Shown: one piece after another, positions 1-12,030 of the stretch
Numbering within the stretch: the first letter of the stretch is position 1
How the letters are laid out: every line of letters begins with the position of its first letter
Notes under the pieces: model-generated
The model's database searches: none
What the model saw: the letters and a program-made list of their open reading frames with translations, nothing else
What the model was told of the DNA's origin: nothing
Program-made: the position numbers and the translations under genes
NCBI GenBank assembly: GCA_034509735.1
Contig: JACGWO010000006.1
Coordinates: 6,091,001-6,155,000 of the forward strand
From: Sesamum alatum
Taxonomy: Eukaryota; Streptophyta; Magnoliopsida; Lamiales; Pedaliaceae
Reading direction: 5' to 3'
Length of the DNA stretch: 64,000 nt

Positions 1-1445
1 AAAGAATTCAATAATACTTATGGTACACCACTTTAAAAATATATTTGTCCAGATAAAGTTTTTTCATAATCGAATTATATAATAAATTAATTTTAATAAA
101 ATGGATAAACATAAGCTATTTTCTAAAAGTAAAATCAATGATTATGGTCATGAAAATATATTTTTAAAATATGATGATGGCAATTTAAAATTTTATATCT
201 ATCAATTTTACAAAAAAATAAATAAATAATAAACCAAGCAATGATTAATCTCATTTTAGATATAGATATATAAAATACATTACCAATGAAAATAAGTAAA
301 ACTGATGAACCATCATTGTTATTATTATCTTTAAATTAATTCGTGGATATCACCAAATTTCACAAGCAATAAAATAGAAATATTACATATTATGTATCTT
401 TGTACAAATATATCCTCACAAATAAATATAAAAAATTATAAGTTAATTGTTACAACTTGTTACTTAACAAAAGTAAAAGAGGTTACAAATTGGTATTGAA
501 ATATAACAATAAAACTCATATGCATTATATATAATTATTCAAAAAACTAAATTATCAAAAACTAAATTGTCGATTAAGCTTATTGTTAGATAGATATTAG
601 ATAATATAAATAAAATACTATAATTCTAATATATGGTGAAATTTGAATATGAATTTTATACGATATTGATTATGTAGTCAAATATAAAAAAATACAAAAG
701 TTATAAAAATATTAAAAAAGTAGAGAAAAGCTCGCGAGCTTTCGGACACAAATACTTGGGCTCGATCCGGCTCACTAACAAGATCGGCTCATCTTGCACC
801 CCTAATCTGGAGAGTCGTTCACAACTCATTACCTGTAAATTACTTTCTCTATTTTGCCTAAGTGCATGTTGATTGTTCTACGTAAGTGCTTGCCCATCCT
901 AGGAGTCAACATATGTCATTTGCATGCTTTCATCAGTGAACCATGGCTGGAGTTGGTTGGGATACTAACTTCCAGAAAGTGTTGGCAAAGCTAGATTGTG
1001 TTAATTGCAAACGACTATAATGGAGCTTGTGCTTGCAAAGTCTGTGCTATCTTTATCAAAAAGGCTATAATAAAGCATTCTAGTAAAAGGTTCGTGGGGA
1101 TTAACCCCCTTGTGCAATTATGTGAGGAACATAATTAGGATGGGGCGGCAGGTAAAATCTATCTATAATGGAGCTTTATGTGGGGGTTTTGGTAGCAAAC
1201 AGTAGCAATAAATGTGGCTGAATGAGAAGGGCAGTTTCCAGCAGCAAGAGTAGTGATATTAAATAGGCTTCACACTGAAGATGCGAGTTGATCGACAAAG
1301 TTGCAGCAGCATGAGCATAGAAAAAACTTGCATCTTCCTAAACAAAAACAAAGAGCTTAAAAGAAACAACAACACATTCTCTAACTCAACCAAACTTGAT
1401 CACCACAATGGCCACAAGATTTTGATAAGAATTCACATAAATTAC
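1..1445. other. AT-rich flank, probably a large last intron
   Basis: No coding sequence is recognisable here on either strand. Positions 1-720 are very AT-rich. Positions 730-815 hold a GC-richer patch (GCTCGCGAGC, CTCGATCCGGCTCA, then TTGCACCCCTA) that resembles the end of a hAT-type miniature element; I could not find its partner end. The last conserved exon expected for the TPR gene on the minus strand is absent, so this stretch is most simply its last intron, or the gene is truncated. Confidence 0.4.
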
Positions 1446-3279
1446 CTTTTCTGGGTCACCGCCATCTTTAAACATGTTGTAAGCTTCCCTCATGACAGGT
1501 CGGGGATCTGTGCCAACCTGCATTAGGAAAATAAGCAATTTTTAGTTTCATGCCAGTCTTTTCAAATTGCAGCACAGGAGGATGATACTTTCCGAAAGTT
1601 GGCATGATAGTGTCTGAGATCTTCATTTATTCTAACAAAGACCACGAAATGCTGGCCGCAAAAGATATGTTCTTGACAAAATTCCCAAGATGCAAAGAGA
1701 TATCATTTTGTACACTTCGCCCTTGTGTTGACCATTAATTAAGAGACAAAAATGTAAAAAGATTAAAGAAGTTTACTGCAGCACTCCTGTTGAACATACT
1801 TAACTCTAGACCGATGATATAAAGATAAGATTACAAATCTTAAGCACATCTACATTGTCATTGTCTACAAAATTCTCTGGCACAATCATAATGTTTCATA
1901 GCAATTACCTCCAGAAACCGTCTTCTTGCTTCATCGACTCCATACAATTGAGCTTCACAAAGAAAGCACCATATCGACTCCTCAGTATCATTTGGATTTT
2001 GCGCAACATCTAGTCTAAATTGCTCTGCGCCTTCTTCAAATCTAATGGAGAAGAGATCAAATCCGGCAGCTCATTGTTGATTACAAATAACTCACATTGC
2101 AAAATTGAAAAGAAAACAAACAGGGAAACAAATACCTATTAAGATAGTATAATGACAATCCTCTCTGCCAAAGATCTGATCACCTAACCAAAACATTTTA
2201 CATCATTAAACAATAAACAATTCTTTACTCCATATGTCTATCAAACAAGTTAAAAGCACCATCGGTAGTTAAGCCCAACTAACTAAACTTTTCAAGTTAA
2301 CACCATAATCCAATAATACCATATGAATATCAAAGAACTGTACGGTTCACTTAAAAAGATAAAAAAACGGAACGCTACGATAAACCAATGTGGGAAACTG
2401 AAATTAAACAATTAGATGATGGCTTAGAATGGCATTCATCTATCACACTCTGATGTAGGAAAACGTCCTACATTAGTTGCAGACGAGTAATTTGACGGGT
2501 TTATAAGTCTCAAGACCTTCTCTCCCTAGCGCCTTAAAAGGACAAAATCCTGCAGCTTCTCCCTACCTGATTGAAGCCGAAGCAAACAATAACTAGCTAC
2601 GGGACTGATTGGGCTAAGACATCCTCCCTTGTGAGGCACCTTTTTAGGACAAAACCGTAAGGCTCGTAAGCAAGCAGACAAAGACAATCCCACGCAGCAG
2701 GCACCGATCAAGTCTCAAGCCAGGTCACACTCTTAACTAGTTCCATTGGTTCCTAGAAGAAATAGTTTGGTTCTGGCACATTTAATTCATTCAACAACAA
2801 TATTCAAGAAACTTACATGCTTTCTGACGAGGATCAAGCTCAATAGCCTTGTCAAACTCAACTAAGGAACCCAGAACATCACCCTTCACCATAAACCACA
2901 ATAACACATTCACATAAGTTGCACCTCAAGCGAAAATAGAAAAATGAAATTGCGAATCATAACCGTTGCATTTTACCTGTCTAAACAGAAGCATTCCGCG
3001 TCGAACAGCGACGACGGCTTCACGGGCGGAGTTGCCGCCGGTTAAGGCGTCCCAGAGCCCAGAAACTGAAGGCAGGAAAAGCCTTCTCGTGAGCGACGGG
3101 ATTGAATTCTGGTGGCTGTGGATTCTCGAAAGAGTGGTACCAAAGAAGTGGGAAGCATTTTCCTTTGGGGGGTTTGCTGAGAGTGGAGGTCTACAAACTA
3201 AGGAAGAGTGTGGAGAAGAGGTAATCAGCGAGCAGATTGGGCTTCGATCGCCAATTTTCAAGTTGTGGGTTGCCGCCAT
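1446..3279 (-). CDS. Plastid-targeted TPR-like protein, five exons, 3' end missing
   Basis: I propose exons at 3279-2977, 2883-2817, 2175-2136, 2041-1909 and 1517-1446. All have GT-AG borders and keep one reading frame, giving about 205 residues. The start at 3279 (MAATHNLKIGDR) opens a Ser/Pro-rich leader typical of a chloroplast transit peptide. A twin arginine before a hydrophobic stretch (TRRLFLPSVSG) could be a thylakoid Tat signal; that is inference. The core reads GDVLGSLVEFDKAIELDPRQ, then LWQRGLSLYYLNRFEEGAEQ and DEARRRFLEVGTDPRPVMRE, which are TPR-like helix pairs of a conserved plant chloroplast TPR family. Its molecular job is unknown to me. Members of this family usually continue with one more exon ending near a Cys/Arg/Trp tail; it is not visible leftward, so the model is partial. 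A dispersed LTR-like repeat lies in intron 2. Confidence 0.8.
2465..2735. repeat. LTR-like dispersed repeat inside intron 2 of the TPR gene
   Basis: This shares blocks in the same order and orientation with 35555-35745. Examples are AGGACAAAACC followed by AGGCTC, and GCACCGATCAAGTC followed by CAAGCCA. The second copy is followed by a sequence like a retrotransposon primer-binding site, so both are probably LTR fragments. It lies wholly inside an intron and interrupts no exon. Confidence 0.5.
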
Positions 3280-3336
3280 TGACGGGCCGAGAGCTTGAAA
3301 ATTTGCCACGACTGGAAAATGTGGTGAGTTTCTCCG

Positions 3337-3339
<3 letters not shown>

Positions 3340-3378
<39 letters not shown>
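3340..3378. repeat. (GA)n microsatellite in the 5' leader of the TPR gene
   Basis: A pure GA run of about 39 bp. On the sense (minus) strand it is a CT run about 60 nt upstream of the proposed start codon. CT-rich tracts are common in plant 5' leaders. Confidence 0.9.
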
Positions 3379-3383
<5 letters not shown>

Positions 3384-3475
3384 AGTCGCGCGAAATAACA
3401 GATAAACCACTAACGGACACCAGAGGGAAGTAAAAGTGTGTATCCAATGGTAGTTACGTTTTTTATCTAGTCCTA

Positions 3476-4002
3476 CTAGCCGTAGTTATTCGCTGTTTTT
3501 ATGTGCATATGATAAATAATTTTTATTATTTTAATATATATTATAAATTAAAATAAAATATATTAGTTGGACAATTAAATTAATGTAAAACTTGAAAAAT
3601 TAAATAAATTAATTATTTTATCAGTTGAACGGTATTTTTGAGATTATAAAAAAATTGGTATTTGAAAAATACGTAAAGGATATGTTTGGGAATTTGAAAA
3701 ATTAGTGTTATGGTGCAAGTATTTGCTCTTTGTGAGTTAAAATGGTGCTTTCTTTATATATTAACTTGTCGCCGTGGCACGCCGTCCCTGCGTGCATATA
3801 ATTATAAATAATATTTCATACTTTAAAATGTACTATAACACACTTCCAAAAAAAAAAAAGAGAGCGAGAAAGAAACAAAGAAAGAAAAGAAACTAATTTA
3901 GAGGTATTATTGGCATAACAAAAAATTGGTGTCGCGGTGTAAGTAACCGTCTTTTGTAAATGAAAACGGTTTTATTTATATATTAGTATAAATTAGTATA
4001 GA
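3476..4002 (-). mobile_element. Two adjacent Helitron-like fragments
   Basis: Both read on the minus strand. The first starts at CTAG (3476-3479, a Helitron 3' end) and shares interior and 5' sequence with the better-preserved copy at 10282-10554, but lacks a clean 5' end. The second, from about 3768 to 4002, has a GC-rich hairpin near its 3' end (GCACGC pairing with GCGTGC around 3777-3800). Its 5' end, read on the minus strand, is TCTATACTAATTTATACT. The 3' terminus of the second copy reads CAAG rather than CTAG. Confidence 0.55.
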
Positions 4003-4696
4003 TATAGATATAGATTACTGTGCAGTTTTATTTTTTTAAATGTTACTTTTAAATTGAATTATTATTGGCGATTTTTTAAAATAAAATTTTAAATTGTCAC
4101 TTTGACAATCAAAATTAAAAGTGCAATTTTGGGCCGTTTGGCGGTTTGAACATTTATAACAAAAATAAGACGTTGAGATTAATAAAAAGCAAGAATATAT
4201 ATAGTTAAAACTCTTTCATCAACAAAAAGTATTAGATTGATCGAATAATTAAAGTCAAATACCCAATAATTTAGCAACATACATAGCTATAGACTAGCTT
4301 TAAGTAACAAAATATAACAAATTTCGGAATAATTAAAGTTAAGTACACAATAGTCCAACCCCAAGATATAATACAATTAAAAAATTTTAAAAACATCTTA
4401 AATGTCAAATTCAAACTGCAATGACATCTGAAACCAAAAATAATTTTGCAGTAAAAATAGAAAACTTAATGTTAGCTCAAAAGTAAAAATGAAAAATCAT
4501 ACAAAATATCTTTAGGCATTCATATAAATTCAAACGTGATGAAGATTCATTTCAAATTAATTTTATATGTCCAGTGGAGGTTGTACAAGAACAAAGTCAT
4601 TATTAATGGAGTCAATTAATATTTGAAAGCATAAATTAAAAATAAATAAATAACTAAAGCTTCTTATCTTTTTTAAGATTTTCAAACTTTTCAATA
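4003..4696. other. AT-rich sequence with no recognised feature
   Basis: No convincing gene, tandem repeat or element end was found here. Confidence 0.5.
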
Positions 4697-4984
4697 TCTA
4701 TACTATTATAGTAAGGGAGAGCACCCTTTCGGTGTCTCTCCCAAATTTGATCTGCTAATTTTTTTTATTATTTTATTAATGTTTTCTATCTTCTCAACTT
4801 CTCATTTTCTTTATTCTCAACTTTCACATCCTTTTTTATTCTCCCATTTTTGTTCAATATTTTCTCATAATTTTTTATATTTTTTAATATCTTATTTATC
4901 TATTTAACATATTTTTAAAATAATAATTATTTTTCAAATCTTAAATTAATTTTGCACACATATTGAGTGTGCCACATGTACTAG
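4697..4984 (+). mobile_element. Non-autonomous Helitron-like element, 288 bp
   Basis: It begins TCTATACTATTATAG after a host A (4696) and ends in CTAG (4981-4984) before a host T. These are the expected Helitron termini (5' TC, 3' CTRR, insertion between A and T). The interior has no coding capacity. The hairpin near the 3' end is weak (GTG and CAC around 4967-4975). Confidence 0.6.
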
Positions 4985-6080
4985 TCTTTCATTATTGTAT
5001 AAAGATCAAGTAGAGGAGCAACGTGTAACCAATCATGGGTGCATATAAAAGAGAGAAAAAAAGAGGAAAAATGGAAGAAAGGGAAAATTCTAATGGGCTT
5101 AACACATTTCTTTTTGTATAGAGCTCAAATTTAAGTTTTACAAAAATGGGTTTTATAATGTGGACTTTTTTGATTGTATATGATTTTTGCGCTTCTATAA
5201 TTTAAATAAAGATTCTTAATTAATTTTATCAAACTATTATATATAATTTAAAAAAATTATTATATATTTAGCGGTTCAGTTGGTTTTTTACGATATTTTT
5301 AATTCTAAATCAAAATCAAATCAATAGTGCACTGAGATTTTATTCTAAATTTAGAATTGCGGTTTGAAAGCTCAATAATTAAAAATGGTTCAATTCGATT
5401 TGGTTTGAGGGTTTAATTTTTCTTAATTTATTAACTATTTAAATTAAATGAATCTAAGTTAAAAGTTAAAAATAGTTCCGGACCAACTTTCTGAATTATA
5501 TGTTCCATTCACTCCTTAAATGAACAAATGCAATATTTATTTTCATAATTTGGAAAAATGTCCGCGTATTATATATATTTATTTAGTTTTATCAATTCTA
5601 CATGTTTTCTTTAAATTGAATTTTAATTTGTTTTTTAAATTAACATATTTTTAACATAATAAAGAAAATAAATAATAACTCAACAGATTCATATTATAAG
5701 AACTAAAGTAAAGATTATATATTAGTTGAAAAAATAATATGATCATTTGAACTTAAAATATATCGAAAATATTAAATTAATGGAAGCGTCCCAATTTACT
5801 TTTGTTGCATTTAGATTGATCAATTTGGCTCTTGTGAATTTAAAACCATAGTTGAAATATACCTTAACTATATTTGGATCGATGAACTTGAAGTCTTGAA
5901 TTTTAAATCGCTAGTAACAAATCAGTTGAATTTGTTTGGTTATCTCTAAATTCAAATGATTTAGAATTTCTCAACTCTAATTTTGAATTATATTTTGTTG
6001 AACATCATTTGAAATCATTTGTTTTAAAATCCTTTTTGAAATTTAAATATATCAATCCAAATATAGTCTAATTTTTTTAC
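4985..6080. other. AT-rich intergenic sequence with no recognised feature
   Basis: Only short broken frames are present. Phrases such as CGGTTCAGTTGG near 5270 recall degraded repeats, but I could not define element ends. Confidence 0.45.
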
Positions 6081-6343
6081 GGATAATTACACCCCCTAAC
6101 ATATACTCTGTTTACACAAATCATCAATGTCTTTTGAATAATTACGCATGCACTTACCAGAACGTCATCATTTACACAAAACCACCCCTGTTTTTCAGAA
6201 ATTACAAGCCCCAAAAAATATCAACGTAACCACACAAACTACTACTAGTTTTTGCTGTCAGGGATGATTTCTGTAATTATGAAAAAGATAGGGATGGTTT
6301 CTGTTAACAGATCATAGATCAAGGGTTTTAAATGTAATATCCC
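6081..6343. mobile_element. Fold-back miniature element, family B
   Basis: Its ends are imperfect inverted repeats: left GGATAATTACACCCCC, right closing with AATGTAATATCCC. The inner arms pair through phrases on a 'Gtttacacaaa' theme. Related copies start at 18870 and 54698. It has no coding capacity. Confidence 0.6.
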
Positions 6344-6489
6344 TTTTTTTTATCGAGGAACAAATATTACATTTTTTTCGCTCTTTCTCCTCTGCACTGT
6401 GTTATTGTTGTTTTGTTGTTTCTCGTTATTTTTTCTCCAATCATATCATTTTCTCTCCCTTTTCTCTAGATGAGGAAGCAGAGTGCTCG

Positions 6490-7530
6490 AAGGGCCATAA
6501 GCAAAGCAGCCTAACACCGGACACTTCATGATCTCGATGGCCACCTGGAACTTAATGGGGTCTTAATCGTAGGGCCCACCAAACTGTGGTGGCTGAATTG
6601 GTACAGGAGTTCCACCTGAAGTTCTGTGGATTGTTTGAAACCCGAGTATCTCTTTCCAATGCTTTGGCGGTTCAGGGCAAAATGTTGCGAAATTAGGAAT
6701 GGCTTGCGGACTATGGCATCTCGGGTAATCAAATTTGAGTTGCGTGGGATGCGTCTTAGGTGAGTGTTGAGATTTTTGTGGTTCATAAACAACTGATCCA
6801 GTGTGGGGTGTCAAATAGGGTGATGCACACCATTTGTTTGATAGAAGTGGTGTATGGGTAGAGTGAAGCTGGTGCTTGCTATTCTACAGCTTGCAGAGGC
6901 AGTAGGGATACTCTTTGGGCATTGTTAGGGGATTTTAATGTGCTTTTGCATCTGAGCGAAATTTGTGGCACTCATGATATGTCTCGACCTGTTATGGAAG
7001 AGTTTCAAGAGTGTGTGATTATGGCAGGGTTGGTTATGCTACCAGTCAAGGGAATGTTCTTTTACCTAGTATCACCAAAGTGAAGGGTCACGCACCTTGT
7101 GGAAATAGCTGAATAGAGTCCTGGTTAACGAGGGCGGGCTTGGCCAATACCCAAATTGCTTTTATGTGAGTTCCCATCCTAGAACATCTGACCACTCACT
7201 GCTTAGTCCAGAGGAAACCGGGTATGTTCAGGTTCGACATTTTCTGGCCCAGACCCTTGGTTTTCTCCAAGAGGTACGCAATGTGTGCCAACACTGCATG
7301 TTTGGGACTAAGAAGTTAAAGTTGTTGAAACCTAAATCCAGGGCTCTCAAGAAGAGTCCTACTGCACTTAGCCCACCAATTACTGCAATGTATTGATTGT
7401 CTTTGGACCCCTTTTTCAAACTGGGCGGATGGTTGAGTTTAAGAACAACTCTCGTATTCTTTTTTGAATGAGTCATATTGCACTTGCCCGCCAATTTGCA
7501 TATTCCTTCATGACTTAAGGAGACGAAGAA
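6490..7530 (+). pseudogene. Decayed LINE (L1-type) endonuclease fragment
   Basis: Shifting between the three plus-strand frames recovers the outline of an L1-type apurinic endonuclease domain. It has a start like MATWNLMGS near 6537, a SGN.IWVAWD-like stretch near 6725-6760, GDFNVLLHLSEI near 6930-6960 and a terminal TSDHSLL motif near 7188-7205. Numerous frameshifts and stops show it is inactive. Reverse transcriptase sequence does not follow. Its sequence differs from the LINE at 43.6-48.2 kb, so it is a different and older family. Confidence 0.7.
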
Positions 7531-7539
7531 GTGCTATCG

Positions 7540-9120
7540 GGTACAAAGAGTTTAGATGAGGTACCGAACAGAGTGCAAGATTAACAAAACCGTCCATGTT
7601 CTTTCGGATTACAAGTCAAATTCTCCCTTTTCAAGTTGCCCGAAATGTCCTAGAAAATTAATGACCGAAGCAGTGTGGACTATAAGCTTCAATGATAGAC
7701 TTCACTCCAATCCGAAGTGTCAAATAGCTGGAACGCAAAGCCACAAAATGTCCTTGTAGGTGTTTGATATTCTTGCAACGTCTACCACCAAATTCCGGCT
7801 TTCATGATGAAAATAAACATTCAGAAGCCTTGAAGGATCGATGCCATAGATGAAATTACGTGCATCGACAATTCCAAAGTGTCTAGCCATGTTGTACCCC
7901 ACATATTTCACCATCTAAGATCCAATTGGTTCAAACATAGGAGGAAAATGGGTTTGAATATAGCGTCCAATCCAGCCATACACATAATGAATGAGAAAAA
8001 TGGTGGTAGCTTCAAACAAGTTCGTGGAAGCAGATATGTTCTTAAGACTTCGGTAGATACTCGCCAAAAGGGGGACAACTGAAGAAAAACACTCACACAT
8101 GAGTCATTCTACTTGCAATTTTTTGAAAATCGAAGCACGTATTTTACCAGCTTTGTTGTGTGGAAGAACAAAGGTGCATAACCGACACGAGAGAAAAGTT
8201 GTCACGTGGGTCTCGTCTCGTATGTCCTTAGGGGTCGGGGGTATGATGAAGGCTCGTCGTGTTCCTTGCTGCGAGGCAATGTAGAAGTGTCGATGTATCC
8301 GCTTGGGTTACGAGAAATTTTTGGCTCGATACTCTATTTTGGGAAGAACGTAGAGGAGATGTTGCATAGCAGAGAGGTCCCTTGAATCAGAAACCGGCCC
8401 CATAAAGAATAAGACTCCATTTGAGTCTTTGGGAAGAAGGTGGTATGCCAAGAACAAGTACTTGCAGCTTCGTAGAACGAAGGACTTACATGCATCATCG
8501 GCTAGCAACTCCTTGGAGGAAGGGACGACCTCGTCATGAAATTCTCTGCATTATAGCTAGTCCACGAATGTCCCATAATGAAATCGGTAACTCTCCGACG
8601 GTGGAACTCAAAGTGTTCGTGGAGGGAAACCATAGCTCAAGGAAGGCTTGAAGGACATGCTTGTTGCATGCGTACGTGAAAAGAGATGCATGCACGGCTG
8701 CGTGGCGGCATGAAGGATTTTTGCATAGTGGCCTAGCACGTTTTTGTCCACTCCCAATAGTCGATGAGAAAGGATACTTCGCCAAACTTGGATTGAGGAG
8801 TCCTCCATGAGGGCCCGATGGCGATAAGGTGGTGGTTCGGAAGTGTGAATTTGGTGTTAGCCTTGATGTCGTGAAGAGAAGACTTGAACAACAAAACTTT
8901 GATTTGAGAAGAAACATTGGAGCAAGGGTCAAATGTGTCTCTCGTTGCCTCTACGAACCATTCGTGGATGTGCATGGACTTGGAGGGATAGGTCATGTTG
9001 GTCGGCTCATGAATGCATAGGGTTAGTGCCTTTCACCTTGAGGTTGTCCTTGCCGCTTCGAATTACGATGCATGAGAATGACTCGGTACGATCCTCAAAG
9101 TCCATCTCTGAAAATTAAAC
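7540..9120. other. Unidentified GC-richer block, probably old coding sequence
   Basis: Base composition here is visibly richer in G and C than the flanks, and frames of 60-130 codons occur on both strands. Examples on the minus strand are 8932-8534, 8096-7908 and 7914-7720. No frame stays open and I recognise no domain. A degraded transposon or gene fragment is the simplest reading; which strand was coding is unclear. Confidence 0.4.
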
Positions 9121-9164
9121 ACAAACGCACGAGGAAATTAGAAGTCTCACAAACACATGGTGGT

Positions 9165-9860
9165 ATGGGTGTCAATTGAACCCGGGCCCGTAAAAACTCA
9201 CCCCGAACCCGCCCCATTTGGTCTAAAAATGGGGTTTGGGACGGGTCTCGAGTCCTAATCTTTAGGACCCGCTGGGTTTGGGATGGGTCTCGAGTCCTAA
9301 TCTTTAGGACCCGCTGGGTTTGGGACAGGTCTCGGGTCCATGAAAACACGTCCTGACACATGATAAATCTAATATATATATATATATATATATATATTTT
9401 TAATTTTGTAGAGTTATGTAACTTAGTCCTAATCCCTACCCTTTCCCATTTCCCAGCCGTTGCCCAAGCTCTATCTCTCACCATTCACCATTTTCATCTC
9501 TCGCTCTCACCATCTTTCTTCTCTATTTCATTGTGTATTTCACTCTTCAGTTTTTTCCCTCGCTCCTCGCCTTGCCGCGCCTACTCGCCGTCTAGCTTCA
9601 CCTTGTCGCTCCATTGCCTCATCTCGCCTCGCCGCCGCGTCGTCTCGCCTTACCTTGTCGCTGCTTCATCGTTGATGGTGGATTCTCTTTCTTTATTCTC
9701 TTTATTAGAAAAGAAAGAACTCGAGTCTACGAGTCAAACCCGCCCCAACGGGTTCCATAAGGGGGCGGGGTGGGCATGACCGGAGAAAAATCGGGGCGGA
9801 TCTTGGGTCCACCCCAACCCGCCCCATTGCCAATCCTACATGGTGGGCGGAGGTGTGCAC
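9165..9860. repeat. GC-rich dispersed repeat with CCCGCCCC motifs
   Basis: Motifs of the type ACCCGCCCC and GGGCGGG recur at both borders (near 9177-9215 and 9735-9830), suggesting inverted ends of a non-autonomous DNA element. A tandem duplication of roughly 46 bp lies at about 9237-9340 (GGGTCTCGAGTCCTAATC repeated). A (TA)n run sits near 9372-9396. The pyrimidine-rich middle gives long but meaningless open frames. Confidence 0.5.
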
Positions 9861-9987
9861 AATGTTTGTCTGAAAAATTTGAATGATATACTAACCAATC
9901 CAAAATAAAAGCAACAAAAACACCAAGCAAGTCCGTCCAAAAGAGCAAAGAGCAAGCAAAAAATTTGTCCATTCACGCTCGAAAATC

Positions 9988-10140
9988 AATAGCCAAGACC
10001 ATTGTTTTGTAATGGTTTTCTATAAATAGAACTTAGAAAGTCATAGCCAAGACCATTGTTTTGTAACGGTTTTCTATAAATAGAACTTAGAAAGTCATAG
10101 GCAAGACCATTCTTTTGTAATGGTTTTCTGTAAGTAGAAG
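9988..10140. repeat. Tandem repeat, 54-bp unit, about 2.7 copies
   Basis: AGCCAAGACCATTGTTTTGT starts at 9991 and 10045, with a variant at 10099, giving an exact 54-bp period. It shares no sequence with the 54-bp minisatellite at 12.9 kb. Confidence 0.85.
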
Positions 10141-10281
10141 TTGTAAAATTGTCATGTTTCTCAAATTTTGCAAGAGAATGAGGATTGCAAAAATAAAAAT
10201 GTTATTGTTAATTTCTACAATTTGAGGACCTGGGATTTTTATTTCTGATTTTTATGGGCCCACCTCTTGGCTTTAAAAAAA

Positions 10282-10554
10282 TTAGTCGTCGTGGAACATC
10301 TTCTCTGCGTGTATATAACAAAAAAAATTTCACGTTTAAAAATATATTATAAAATATATTAATTGAACAGTCAAGTTAACGTAAAACTTGAAACTCAAAT
10401 AAGTTAATTATTTTATTAGTGGGAGGGTATTTATGGGATTATATGTTTGAAAAATACATAAGGGATATTTTTGAAAAATCGAAAAATTTGTGTTGCGGTG
10501 TAAGTAATCGCTCTTTACGAGTACAAATCAGATTTCTTTATATATTAGTATAGA
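10282..10554 (-). mobile_element. Non-autonomous Helitron, 273 bp
   Basis: Read on the minus strand it starts TCTATACTAATATATA (from 10554) and ends in CTAA (10285-10282). It is flanked by a host A and T in the correct order. The 3' region carries CCACGACGACTAA. The interior is shared with the fragments at 3.5-4.0 kb and around 33.6-34.2 kb, so this is a family with at least three members here. Confidence 0.65.
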
Positions 10555-11217
10555 TAAATAACCTGAAAATGGAAACACATTAGTAAATAAAATATATAAA
10601 GACAATCCCGAAATTATATACTATCATCTATGAATCATACCATACAATTATACTGTGAATTAAACCATATAAATTATGGCTTTGAAGTTGAGTAAATTTT
10701 CACCCAATTACTAGTTTCAATTTCGCAAGATTGGTAATGGTACTTCTTTTGCAAACAAATTTAATTTTTAAGTCATTCTGCAAAAACACAAAATCCCCAT
10801 TACATATAATAAAAAAAAACAAAACAAAACAAAATAAAATAACTTCAGTACTTCAAAATAATTAAAGAAAATAAACTAATTTTCACGCGAAAAATTATAA
10901 TAAAACTGTCAAGTTCCACAAAAACTAAAGCGAGCCCACTACCAATACATATAAATTCCTCGTTGTCTCACTCTCAAATATCTGTTTCCACCAAACAAAA
11001 ATACACATTAACAACTGCAAAATAAATTAAATTATGCAGCCAATTTTTATTTTTTTCTAAAAAAAGACTAATTTAAAAGAAGATTAAAACCTAAAAATAA
11101 GAAAGGAAAATGAAAAGATATCTTTACTTGCATGTAAACTCCAAGAAGAAAGTCACATCACATGTGTCTTCACCTACTTAGTAAATTTCTTGCATGTAGC
11201 CTCATTATTCATTTTGC
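10555..11217. other. AT-rich intergenic sequence with no recognised feature
   Basis: No gene or defined repeat was seen. A run of AAAAC/AAAAT repeats lies at about 10811-10841. Confidence 0.5.
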
Positions 11218-11220
11218 AAA

Positions 11221-11498
11221 CACTATAATAAAATAATTCAATAGCAGCGAAAAAAATTTAACATCGAGCTAATTAGTAAGGAAAAATCTCGTTGCTAAAT
11301 TACGTTATTTAATACAAAAAATTCACTTGTTATGATATTTAGCAACAGAAATTTACTTGCTATGAATTTAGCAGCGAATCGTTTAAAATATATATTAAAT
11401 AGTGTAGATTAGCAACGAAAATTTTATTTGATAATTAATTCAACGCTGATTTCAGAATCAAATTTTTTTTATAACTATTGAGACATTTTCTTGTAGTG
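11221..11498. mobile_element. Miniature CACTA element, 278 bp
   Basis: The left end is CACTATAATAAAAT and the right end is the complement of CACTACAAGAAAAT. The flanks carry a 3-bp direct repeat AAA (11218-11220 and 11499-11501), the CACTA target-duplication length. Inside are repeated 'TAGCAACGA'-like motifs at both ends, as in the subterminal repeats of the large CACTA element at 26.6 kb. There is no coding capacity. Confidence 0.75.
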
Positions 11499-12030
11499 AA
11501 ACTACACGAAATTTCTTGGACTATGTTAGATATTAGAATAACTTATGAGAGAGCAGTTGAAGATGCAACAATTTAAAAGTCGTGGATCTTGGCGTGGCTA
11601 CGTGGGCATAAACTTCCAATCCACTTAGCTTTTTTCTTTTTTGGTATTTAACACCATTAGGTAATTTGGTGAAAAATATAATTTAATGTAGTGGTATAAA
11701 AATTACTACTTTGTATTTATAAGACCACTTCTCTTTATAATAATACTAGCGTGTGATCCGTGCATAGCACGGATTTAATTTAATTCTAGTTAAAATTATA
11801 TTTATAAGATTTTTCGAATTAAGTGAATGTCAAATGAACAACATTTTTAAAGTGCATTATAGAAATTTTGTGTTATAAAAATTGACAATCATGAGAAATA
11901 TATATAAAGGGATATCGAACAAATTGATTGATGACGCCATAAGTTGTATTGCATTTTTTTAATGCAAAGGTGATTAATAATAACATAAATACCAATAAGG
12001 ATGTCCTCAAATATATATATATATATATAT

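Noticed and set aside
9360..9779. 139-codon open frame in the pyrimidine-rich stretch
   Set aside because: Low-complexity Ser/Leu/Arg translation of CT-rich sequence inside a repeat; no domain.
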